The notes under the pieces: model-generated
Seen by the model: only the letters and a program-made list of their open reading frames with translations
What the model was told of the DNA's origin: nothing
The model's database searches: none
Made by a program: the position numbers and the translations under genes
Source: Bradyrhizobium manausense
GTDB taxonomy: Bacteria > Pseudomonadota > Alphaproteobacteria > Rhizobiales > Xanthobacteraceae
Reading direction: 5' to 3'
Assembly (NCBI RefSeq): GCF_018130615.1
Contig: NZ_JAFCKB010000003.1
Location: 1-64,000, forward strand
Length of the DNA stretch: 64,000 bases
Part shown: positions 30,698-36,781 of the stretch, one piece after another
Layout: every line of letters begins with the position of its first letter
Numbering within the stretch: position 1 is the first letter of the stretch

Positions 30698-30991
30698 ATG
30701 AAAGCCGGATTGGCCGTCTTCGTCGCCGCATTGTTCGCCGCCGGATCGGCACTTGCGCAAGGTGCGCCAAGTGGGCGCGGGGCCGTCACGGGCGATCCCG
30801 CTGCCAGCTCCGCCACGCCGCAGGCGGGTTCGCAGACAACGGGGACCGCCAACAGGTCAAACCCCAGCGGCAGCGGCACCTCGACCTCGGGTGGCAAGGA
30901 TGCCAATGGCGACGCCGGGCGGGACAAGATGCCCGACAGCGATCGTACCGTCCGTCCGATGGACCAGCAGCATCATCCGCAGGACAAGTAA
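30698..30991 (+). CDS. Small exported disordered protein
   Basis: A 97-aa precursor: signal peptide MKAGLAVFVAALFAAGSALA, then a low-complexity mature part rich in G, S, T, N and ending in a charged D/R/H/Q tail (MDQQHHPQDK). AGGGAGAG precedes the ATG. A GGAAC at 30646 and GTT at 30669 resemble a general stress promoter, but the spacer is 18 nt, one too long. Function unknown. Confidence 0.7.
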   Translation: MKAGLAVFVAALFAAGSALAQGAPSGRGAVTGDPAASSATPQAGSQTTGTANRSNPSGSGTSTSGGKDANGDAGRDKMPDSDRTVRPMDQQHHPQDK

Positions 30992-30996
30992 GGCTG

Positions 30997-31509
30997 CTAT
31001 TTGTCGGCCATCGTGCGCTCCGCGTCCTTCAACTGCGCACGCAGCACCGGCAGATGCTCGCGCGCGAAGGTGGCGAGCGCGGGATTGTCGGGCGTCCTCA
31101 GATAGCGCTCGAGCAAGGTGATTGCGGTTTCATATTCGGGAATTTGGGCGGCATAGAAGTTTCTGACATACGCTGGCCCGTCCGTATCGTCGGGCTTGGC
31201 GAGGCTGACGCCAGCTGACGCCGTCTTGCTCACGCGCGGCTCGGCCCCGATGGTGTTCTGAATCTCCTTCAGCGTCCTGTCGCGTTTGGCCGCCTCTTCG
31301 GCGCGCAAGGCGGCGAGGTTCTTGACCTCGGCATTGCCTTTCAGGTCGGTGCTCTCCAATAGGGCCTGCTGGAAGCGGCTGAAGGTGTGGAGGCCGCTAA
31401 TGACCATCGTCGCGTCAGGCGCGCGGTCGCCGCGCATCTGCTCGCCGGTGCTGTCGGCAAGCGCCGCGGTGCTGAAGAAAGCCAGAAAAAGCACGACGAA
31501 TATCCGCAT
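30997..31509 (-). CDS. DUF4142-like periplasmic protein
   Basis: A 170-aa precursor with a signal peptide (MRIFVVLFLAFFSTAALA) and a helical mature domain resembling DUF4142, the ferritin-like periplasmic family common in rhizobia (AEVKNLAALRAEEAAKRDRT; AAQIPEYETAITLLERYL). The usual histidine-rich ligand residues of ferritins are not obvious, so iron binding should not be assumed. Convergent with the exported gene ending 5 nt away. Confidence 0.75.
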   Translation of the reverse strand: MRIFVVLFLAFFSTAALADSTGEQMRGDRAPDATMVISGLHTFSRFQQALLESTDLKGNAEVKNLAALRAEEAAKRDRTLKEIQNTIGAEPRVSKTASAGVSLAKPDDTDGPAYVRNFYAAQIPEYETAITLLERYLRTPDNPALATFAREHLPVLRAQLKDAERTMADK

Positions 31510-31606
31510 GATTCTCCAATGACCAATGGCGTGCTAAGTTCCGTCGGAAGTTACGATCCCGTAAGGGGCGGTTGCAGGGCAGGGGTTCCATGCCCAAGTG
31601 TTGTCC

Positions 31607-31801
31607 ATGAAGCAGTCTGACATCTTCAGGGACAACGCCGAGAACTGCCTGCAACTGGCTGAGCGCTCGGACGGACGACCCGCTTATAATCGCTATTCGC
31701 GGATGGCGGACGCCTGGACGGCCCTGGCGAAAGAGCAGGACTGGCTTGATGGCGAAGTCCCGCCCGTCAAGGTCAACGTCCTGCGCAGCCAGGATGCTTG
31801 A
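31607..31801 (+). CDS. Small conserved helical protein
   Basis: A 64-aa protein (KQSDIFRDNAENCLQLAERS, then NRYSRMADAWTALAKEQDWL). It shares a helical pattern and a W-L-D/E-G element with the protein at 22391, and a looser resemblance to the 69/70-aa family at 2844 and 16755. Start is uncertain: ATG 31607 is most likely, GTG 31598 is in frame. Function unknown. Confidence 0.6.
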   Translation: MKQSDIFRDNAENCLQLAERSDGRPAYNRYSRMADAWTALAKEQDWLDGEVPPVKVNVLRSQDA

Positions 31802-31914
31802 TTGATCTCGTTTTCGTGACTCCGGGTGTGAGACCGCTCACGGAATGAGCGGCATCGATCAGCAATCATACGGGAATAGTCGATCGCGTTGATTTTTCCA
31901 GAAGGAGGTTTGCG

Positions 31915-32046
31915 ATGGCTCCACGTCTGGCACTTCTCTCACTCATTCTCGCCTTTGGCGTTTCGGTCGCGTTCGCGACGGTGACGACCGTCCGGCAGGT
32001 GCATCAGGAAAATGCATCGGTTGTGGTTCACGCGGCGCACAGCTAG
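31915..32046 (+). CDS. 43-aa exported or membrane microprotein
   Basis: ATG 31915 opens a 43-aa frame with a hydrophobic N-terminal segment (LALLSLILAFGVSVAFA) followed by TVTTVRQVHQENASVVVHAA, shaped like a tiny secreted or membrane-anchored protein. GGAGG lies 7 nt upstream, the best ribosome site in this stretch. Function unknown. Confidence 0.6.
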   Translation: MAPRLALLSLILAFGVSVAFATVTTVRQVHQENASVVVHAAHS

Positions 32047-32130
32047 CGCCGCGCGCCCTCGCCCATTTCGGAACATTCGACGCCCCGATGCGTAAGCGCT
32101 GCGAGGCATCGGAAGAGGCGAGAGGACAAC

Positions 32131-32337
32131 ATGGCACATTCCGACCACGGCATCGTCAGGGACAAGCGCGCGGAAGAGCAGCCGCGCGACAAGCAGCGTG
32201 CGCAGACCGCGCACAAGACGGACCAGAAGGGCTCGCCATCGCGCGAAGCGACACGGGATCCCAAGCTCAATGATGACAGCAAGACGTCCGGTTCGGGCAT
32301 GACGCCGGACGATTCCGGCGCGGCGCCCAGCGGCTAA
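32131..32337 (+). CDS. Small hydrophilic disordered protein
   Basis: A 68-aa very polar product (MAHSDHGIVRDKRAEEQPRD, later SREATRDPKLNDDS, then a G/S/P end). Composition resembles intrinsically disordered stress proteins. GAGAGGA precedes the ATG. A GGAAC at 32070 followed after 17 nt by GTA is only a near match to the general stress promoter. Function unknown. Confidence 0.6.
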   Translation: MAHSDHGIVRDKRAEEQPRDKQRAQTAHKTDQKGSPSREATRDPKLNDDSKTSGSGMTPDDSGAAPSG

Positions 32338-32376
32338 TCGCGCGAGGAACGAAAGGCTTCACGAAGAGTCGACGGA

Positions 32377-32414
32377 TTGCTTCCGGTGACATGCCCCCGG
32401 TGCTCCGGAAGCAA
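32377..32414. repeat. 10-bp inverted repeat
   Basis: TTGCTTCCGG (32377-32386) and CCGGAAGCAA (32405-32414) are exact inverse copies, 18 nt apart, just before a terminator. Probably part of the same transcript end. Confidence 0.6.
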
Positions 32415-32423
32415 TCTCCAAGG

Positions 32424-32457
32424 ACGGCCCTGGCACCCACCGTGCCGGGGCCGTTTT
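32424..32457 (+). terminator. Intrinsic terminator
   Basis: ACGGCCCTGGCA (32424-32435) pairs with TGCCGGGGCCGT (32443-32454) and is followed by a short T run. Ends the transcript from the small gene at 32131 and lies 15 nt before the convergent RHH gene. Confidence 0.75.
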
Positions 32458-32471
32458 GCCTTGTGGGATGA

Positions 32472-32720
32472 TCAGTCTTCGTTGCCGCTCTCTGGCTCGC
32501 CCTGGGTATGGCCGTCAGGGCCGCGGCCGAACACGCCGAAGCTGCTCGACTTCACACCGGGCACTGCATCGACGCCCACGGAGGCCAGTCCGAACTTGAG
32601 GAGTTCGCGGACTGCTGCCGCTCGCGTCGGCATGCGATGTCTAAACCGGAAATCATCAACGGCGGCCAGCTCTTCCGGCGAAAGCATGACCTGAAGGCGC
32701 TCGGCGCGAAGGTCATTCAT
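32472..32720 (-). CDS. Ribbon-helix-helix (CopG/Arc-type) DNA-binding protein
   Basis: An 82-aa protein with an RHH core: beta-strand AERLQVMLSPEELAAVDDF, then the second helix pair THRAAAVRELLKFGLASVG in approximate form (MPTRAAAVRELLKFGL). RHH proteins bind short repeats as dimers. Upstream of its start (32721-32830) the DNA is unusually AT-rich with repeated GAGTA elements, a plausible autoregulatory operator. No toxin gene is seen beside it. Confidence 0.75.
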   Translation of the reverse strand: MNDLRAERLQVMLSPEELAAVDDFRFRHRMPTRAAAVRELLKFGLASVGVDAVPGVKSSSFGVFGRGPDGHTQGEPESGNED

Positions 32721-32737
32721 GGTCGATCACACAAAGT

Positions 32738-32824
32738 GAGTAAGTTGAGTATTTTGCTCAACGGACGAATTTGGCGCGAGTTCCGCAAGAGTCGGAAAAA
32801 TCTCCAAATGAGTAAAAATACTCA
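32738..32824. promoter_or_regulatory. AT-rich operator region with GAGTA repeats
   Basis: GAGTA occurs at 32738 and 32747 (9 bp apart) and 32810; TTGAG-N7-CTCAA spans 32745-32761; TGAGTA-AAAA-TACTCA spans 32809-32824. The cluster lies just upstream of the minus-strand RHH gene. Candidate binding sites for that protein, by inference. Confidence 0.45.
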
Positions 32825-32893
32825 ATAAAATCAATCGGATAGCATTGAAACGACTCTGCCATTGGCGCATTCCCTTTGAAAGGGAGAGCCGCC

Positions 32894-33052
32894 ATGACGG
32901 ATGAAGTCAGGTTACCCCGCAAACTTTCCGAGGAGCCCGAGGCGCCGAAGCCGGTGCGCCCGAGCCACCAGAAGGTCATCGATCAGGTCGAGCGCTGGGC
33001 CAACAGCCCCGGCCTGCAACCACCAAGGATGGAAGATGCGAAAGCGATCTGA
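32894..33052 (+). CDS. Small hypothetical protein (52 aa)
   Basis: ATG 32894 after AGGGAGAG opens a 52-aa frame (TDEVRLPRKLSEEPEAPKPV, then RPSHQKVIDQVERWANSPGL). Acidic-proline start and a short helix. Its end overlaps the next gene by 17 nt, suggesting coupled translation. Function unknown. Confidence 0.6.
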   Translation: MTDEVRLPRKLSEEPEAPKPVRPSHQKVIDQVERWANSPGLQPPRMEDAKAI

Positions 33053-33230
33053 GCCCCACACCTTCGAACAGCGCCTCGACGAGCAAAAGCTGCGGCTCGA
33101 GCACGAGTTGGCGCGTTTGCCGGCGGGCGAGCTGCGCGATGCCGTCAGCGTGCGCATCGAGCAGCTTCACACCGCGGCCGAGATGTATGAATTCTTGATG
33201 TCGCGGGAGTCGCCAGCAGACACGCGTTAG
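33036..33230 (+). CDS. Small helical protein (64 aa)
   Basis: A 64-aa frame (HTFEQRLDEQKLRLEHELAR, then GELRDAVSVRIEQLHTAAEM) that should form one or two long amphipathic helices. ATG 33036 is inside the end of the preceding gene and has GGATGGAAG upstream. Coiled-coil-like; function unknown. Confidence 0.6.
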   Translation: MRKRSEPHTFEQRLDEQKLRLEHELARLPAGELRDAVSVRIEQLHTAAEMYEFLMSRESPADTR

Positions 33231-33262
33231 CTCGCTTTGCGGCACTTCGGCGCGGCGCTTCT

Positions 33263-33287
33263 TGGAACGATCATCTAAAGGCCCGGT
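33263..33287 (+). promoter_or_regulatory. General-stress (sigma EcfG) promoter candidate, PRC-barrel gene
   Basis: GGAAC (33263-33267), 17 nt, GTT (33285-33287). Start of transcription near 33294 gives a leader of about 27 nt for the gene at 33321. Confidence 0.6.
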
Positions 33288-33320
33288 TGGTCCGGCTTAT
33301 CGGCTGAGTGGAGACGTGAG

Positions 33321-33695
33321 ATGTTGAATCAAGGCGAGCTGGGTCGTGCTGAAATGGGCCGGTTGATCGGCAGCGACAAGGTCGAGGGAACATCGGTCTA
33401 CGGCGCCGACCGCAACAAGATCGGTTCGATCGAGCGCGTGATGATCGACAAGGTCAGCGGCAAGGTATCCTACGCCGTGTTGGGCTTCGGCGGCTTTCTG
33501 GGCGTCGGCAATGACCACTACCCGCTGCCCTGGCAATCGCTGAAATACGACACTGAACTCGGCGGCTACGTCACCGGGATCACGGCCAAGGAGCTGGAAG
33601 GCGCGCCGAGATATGGCGAGCGCAGCGATTGGAATTGGGGTGACGATGCGGCGGTGCGTGGCATCAATGCCTATTACGGTGTGCCGTTCGCTTAA
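33321..33695 (+). CDS. PRC-barrel domain protein
   Basis: A 124-aa soluble protein with one PRC-barrel: EGTSVYGADRNKIGSIERVM, IDKVSGKVSYAVLGFGGFLG, VGNDHYPLPWQSLKYD. Free-standing PRC-barrel proteins of this size are common stress-induced genes in rhizobia, which fits the general stress promoter upstream. The molecular role is not known. Confidence 0.85.
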   Translation: MLNQGELGRAEMGRLIGSDKVEGTSVYGADRNKIGSIERVMIDKVSGKVSYAVLGFGGFLGVGNDHYPLPWQSLKYDTELGGYVTGITAKELEGAPRYGERSDWNWGDDAAVRGINAYYGVPFA

Positions 33696-33717
33696 AATCT
33701 TCGCGGGGGCCGCTGGA

Positions 33718-34182
33718 CTACCCGATCGCTTCCTTCCGCCCCGGCCCCGGATGCACATGCACCTGCTTCGCGTGCAGCGGCTCGCCGCATTCCGAGCACA
33801 CCATCACCGGATCGAACTGTTTGCCGCAAGTCTTGTGCTCGTGCAGCAGCGGGCGGCCGCGCTCGTCGCCCATGTGGGTGTCGCCCCAATGCACCATCGC
33901 CATGATGATCGGATAGAGATCGAGCCCCTTCTGCGTGAGGATGTATTCGTAGCGCTTCGGCGCCTCGGAATAGGGGACGCGGCGCAGGATGCCGAAGCGC
34001 ACCAGCTTCTTCAGCCGCTCCGACAGAAGATGCCGCGTGATCTGCAGCGCGGACTGGAACGCCTCGAAGCGGCGCACACGCAGAAAACACTCGCGCAGGA
34101 TCAGAAGCGTCCAGCGATCGCCGATCACGGCAATGGTGCGGGAGAGCGAGCAGGGCTCCTCGTCCAGCGTGTCCCACTTCAT
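33718..34182 (-). CDS. HxlR family transcriptional regulator
   Basis: A 154-aa winged-helix protein: IGDRWTLLILRECFLRVRRF, then the recognition part LSERLKKLVRFGILRRVPY and YILTQKGLDLYPIIMAM, followed by a C-terminal CxxC-like segment (MVCSECGEPLH) that may bind metal. Divergent from an SDR gene with two perfect palindromes between them, so it probably represses itself and the SDR. Many HxlR proteins sense aldehydes or quinones; the signal here is unknown. Confidence 0.88.
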   Translation of the reverse strand: MKWDTLDEEPCSLSRTIAVIGDRWTLLILRECFLRVRRFEAFQSALQITRHLLSERLKKLVRFGILRRVPYSEAPKRYEYILTQKGLDLYPIIMAMVHWGDTHMGDERGRPLLHEHKTCGKQFDPVMVCSECGEPLHAKQVHVHPGPGRKEAIG

Positions 34183-34245
34183 GATTCCCTCTCCGGCCTT
34201 GATCTCATAAGTCTGAAAAAGGAACTGACTTGAAAGATCTACAAA

Positions 34246-34260
34246 GTATTAGCGTAATAC
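34246..34260. promoter_or_regulatory. Palindrome 1 between HxlR and SDR genes
   Basis: GTATTA-GCG-TAATAC, a perfect 6-3-6 inverted repeat 64 nt before the HxlR start on the minus strand. Candidate HxlR site. Confidence 0.55.
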
Positions 34261-34268
34261 CTTGGAGT

Positions 34269-34295
34269 TTGACAGTTCTATTTTAGAACTATAGC
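34269..34295 (+). promoter_or_regulatory. SDR promoter overlapped by palindrome 2
   Basis: TTGACA (34269-34274) and TATAGC (34290-34295) frame AGTTCTA-TTT-TAGAACT (34274-34290), a perfect 7-3-7 inverted repeat. A protein bound there would cover the core promoter, the classic position for a repressor. Confidence 0.55.
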
Positions 34296-34333
34296 CTCCG
34301 CTTCAATCCACGATCTCACCGGAGGAGGCGACC

Positions 34334-35071
34334 TTGCCCAAGCGAAATGCGACCGCAGCCGTGATCGGGGCCGGCGATTTCATCGGCTCGGAGATCGCCA
34401 AGAAATTCGCAGCCGAAGGCTTCTCGATCTATGCGGGCCGCCGCAACGGCGACAAGCTCGCGCCGCTCGTGAAGGATATCGAGGCGGCCGGCGGCGAGAT
34501 CCACGCGCGCTCGCTGGACGCGCGGAAGGAAGAGGAGATCATCTCCTTCCTCACCGATGCCGATAAGCACGCGCCGCTGGAGGTCTGCATCTTCAATGTC
34601 GGCGCCAACGTCAATTTCCCGATTCTCGACACCACCGAGCGCGTGTTTCGGAAAGTGTGGGAGATGGCTTGCTATTCCGGCTTCCTCGCAGGGCGCGAGG
34701 CAGCACGGCTGATGCTGCCGCGCGGCGGCGGCAACATCTTCTTCACCGGCGCGACTGCCAGCTTGCGCGGTGGCAGCGGCTTTGCCGCGTTTGCGAGTGC
34801 CAAGTTCGGACTGCGCGCGGTGGCGCAGGCGATGGCGCGCGAGCTCGGGCCAAAGAACATCCACGTTGCCCATCTCATCATCGATTCCGGCGTCGACACC
34901 GAATGGGTGCGGCAGCGCCGGCTCGAGTCGCTCGGGCCGAGCGCGCTGGACAATCCCGATCTGCTGATGCCGCCGTCGGCCGTCGCCGAGTCCTATTGGC
35001 AGCTTTATCAGCAGCCGAAGAGCGCCTGGACCTTCGAGATGGAGATCCGCCCGTTCGGCGAGAAATGGTGA
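34334..35071 (+). CDS. SDR-family protein with phenylalanine in place of the catalytic tyrosine
   Basis: A 245-aa Rossmann protein of the short-chain dehydrogenase family: AAVIGAGDFIGSEIAKKFA in place of the usual TGxxxGIG, FNVGAN for NNAG, and serine S143. At the YxxxK position it reads FASAK (F153, K157), so the proton-donating tyrosine is missing. It may have altered chemistry or be a binding protein. TTG start at 34334 is supported by GGAGGAGG upstream. Divergent from HxlR. Confidence 0.85.
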   Translation: MPKRNATAAVIGAGDFIGSEIAKKFAAEGFSIYAGRRNGDKLAPLVKDIEAAGGEIHARSLDARKEEEIISFLTDADKHAPLEVCIFNVGANVNFPILDTTERVFRKVWEMACYSGFLAGREAARLMLPRGGGNIFFTGATASLRGGSGFAAFASAKFGLRAVAQAMARELGPKNIHVAHLIIDSGVDTEWVRQRRLESLGPSALDNPDLLMPPSAVAESYWQLYQQPKSAWTFEMEIRPFGEKW

Positions 35072-35134
35072 CGGCGGGACGAGACTACGGTTAGACTGAT
35101 CTCAACATCAGCGAAATTCCGGGAGGAGAACTAA

Positions 35135-36136
35135 GTGAAGACCGCGATCACCGAACTGTTCGGCATCGAGCACCCCATCATCCAGGGCGGCATGCATTTC
35201 GTCGGCTTTGCGGAGCTGGCGGCCGCCGTCTCCAATGCCGGCGGGCTCGGCATCATCACGGGCCTGACGCAAAAGACGCCGGAGCTGCTTGCCAGGGAGA
35301 TCGCGCGCTGCCGCGACATGACCGACAAGCCGTTCGGCGTGAACCTCACCTTCCTGCCGACCTTCGCGGCGCCGCCTTATCCGGAATACATCGCAGCCAT
35401 CGTCGAGGGCGGCATCAAGGCGGTGGAGACCGCGGGCCGCAGTCCGGAGCAGTACATGCCGGCGCTGAAGGCCGCAGGCATCAAGGTGATCCACAAATGC
35501 ACGTCGGTCCGTCATTCGCTGAAAGCCGAACGGATCGGCTGCGACGCGGTCAGCGTCGATGGTTTCGAGTGCGGCGGCCATCCTGGCGAGGACGACATTC
35601 CCAACATGATCCTGCTGCCGCGCGCGGCAGAGGAGTTGAAGATCCCGTTCGTGGCCTCCGGCGGCATGGCCGACGGGCGCAGCCTTGTCGCGGCGCTGTC
35701 GCTGGGCGCGGCGGGCATGAACATGGGCACGCGCTTCATTGCGACCAAGGAAGCGCCTGTGCATCAGAACGTGAAGGACGCGCTGGTCGCGGCGACCGAG
35801 CTCGACACCCGGCTGATCATGCGGGCCCTGCGCAACACCGAGCGCGTGCTGAAGAACGCCAACGTCGATCGCCTGCTCGAGATCGAGCGTGCCAAGGGTG
35901 ACAAGCTCACGATCGACGACATTCACGACCAGGTCGCGGGCGTCTATCCCAAGATCATGCTGGACGGGCAGATGGACGCCGGTGCCTGGAGCTGCGGCAT
36001 GGTCGCCGGCCTGATTCACGATATCCCCACCTGCAAGGAGCTCGTCGATCGCATCATGACCGAGGCGGAACAAATCATCCGCAGCCGCCTGATGGGGTTC
36101 CTGGACGGGACGGGGGCGACGCGAAAGGTCGCCTGA
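35135..36136 (+). CDS. Nitronate monooxygenase (2-nitropropane dioxygenase family)
   Basis: A 333-aa FMN enzyme with the NMO TIM barrel: PIIQGGMHFVGFAELAAAVS, GLGIITGLTQ, the flavin loop VASGGMADGRSLVAALSLGA and GMNMGTRFIATKEAPVH. It oxidises alkyl nitronates; the natural substrate may differ. GTG start at 35135 follows GGGAGGAG by 7 nt. It sits 63 nt after the SDR gene and may share its HxlR-controlled transcript. Confidence 0.9.
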   Translation: MKTAITELFGIEHPIIQGGMHFVGFAELAAAVSNAGGLGIITGLTQKTPELLAREIARCRDMTDKPFGVNLTFLPTFAAPPYPEYIAAIVEGGIKAVETAGRSPEQYMPALKAAGIKVIHKCTSVRHSLKAERIGCDAVSVDGFECGGHPGEDDIPNMILLPRAAEELKIPFVASGGMADGRSLVAALSLGAAGMNMGTRFIATKEAPVHQNVKDALVAATELDTRLIMRALRNTERVLKNANVDRLLEIERAKGDKLTIDDIHDQVAGVYPKIMLDGQMDAGAWSCGMVAGLIHDIPTCKELVDRIMTEAEQIIRSRLMGFLDGTGATRKVA

Positions 36137-36187
36137 CACCACGAAACTTCTTAACCACGGCGGCAATTGACCGCTGGAATTGCGCGC

Positions 36188-36242
36188 GACGCCTCCTAAA
36201 TAGGAGTAAATTACTCCTTAACAATCAATTTCAGGAGGCGTC
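36188..36242 (+). promoter_or_regulatory. Anti-Shine-Dalgarno stem before the exported protein
   Basis: GACGCCTCCT (36188-36197) is the exact inverse complement of AGGAGGCGTC (36233-36242), which contains the ribosome site AGGAGG of the gene starting at 36244. Between them lies AGGAGTAA-A-TTACTCCT (36202-36218), and CTCCTA-AA-TAGGAG (36193-36206) competes with the long stem. The layout is that of a switchable mRNA leader. Confidence 0.55.
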
Positions 36243-36243
36243 C

Positions 36244-36663
36244 GTGGTCCTGAAAAGCGCTCCTTTCGTCGTTGCCTTTGCCCTCGTGCTCGCATGGGGC
36301 GGCATCGCGCGCGCTGACGACTACAAGCCTGACGAATATCTCAGCCTCGATCTCTCCAAGGCCGTGCTGTCGCCGAAGCGGCTTGGGCCGGAGACGCAGT
36401 TCGCTCCTGTCGCGCTGGAAGCGCGCGGCGGCAAAGAGGCACAAGCGCGCGCCGAACCGGTCGACGTGCCGAAGAAGATTGCGGCCGAACGCGTGAAGGC
36501 TTCGGAGCCGAAGGTCGCGCATGCGAGAAGCGCGCAGCCGCGTGGCGCAGCCCGCACCAGGCTCGCGCATCGTCACGGCAATCCCTTGGACGCGCAGGCC
36601 ATGGACACCCGCATCCAGACCTGGCCGTGCCGCTCAGGCGGAATCTGCAACTGGAAGCATTAG
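36244..36663 (+). CDS. Exported basic protein of unknown function
   Basis: A 139-aa precursor from GTG 36244: signal peptide (FVVAFALVLAWGGIARA), then YKPDEYLSLDLSKAVLSPKR and a long A/R/K-rich middle, ending RIQTWPCRSGGICNWKH with a cysteine pair. AGGAGG is 5 nt upstream but is fully contained in a 10-bp stem with upstream sequence, so translation may be regulated. Function unknown. Confidence 0.7.
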   Translation: MVLKSAPFVVAFALVLAWGGIARADDYKPDEYLSLDLSKAVLSPKRLGPETQFAPVALEARGGKEAQARAEPVDVPKKIAAERVKASEPKVAHARSAQPRGAARTRLAHRHGNPLDAQAMDTRIQTWPCRSGGICNWKH

Positions 36664-36781
36664 TCCCATCCGAGACCGTCATCCCCGCGTCGCAAAACCG
36701 TAGGCTCCGAGTCAAGAAACCGTAAGGCAGCCGACAAACGGCGCAGGCACCTTCCGTCGCGATTCGACGAAGGTCTCCTTG

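Noticed and set aside
32070-32094. General-stress promoter before the gene at 32131
   Set aside because: The -10 reads GTA instead of GTT and the leader would be longer than in the other cases.
36664-36781. Pho box before the PhoD-like gene
   Set aside because: Only a single CCGTCAT half-site is present; the second heptamer is missing. A 22-bp-spaced AAACCGTA repeat is present but has no known meaning.
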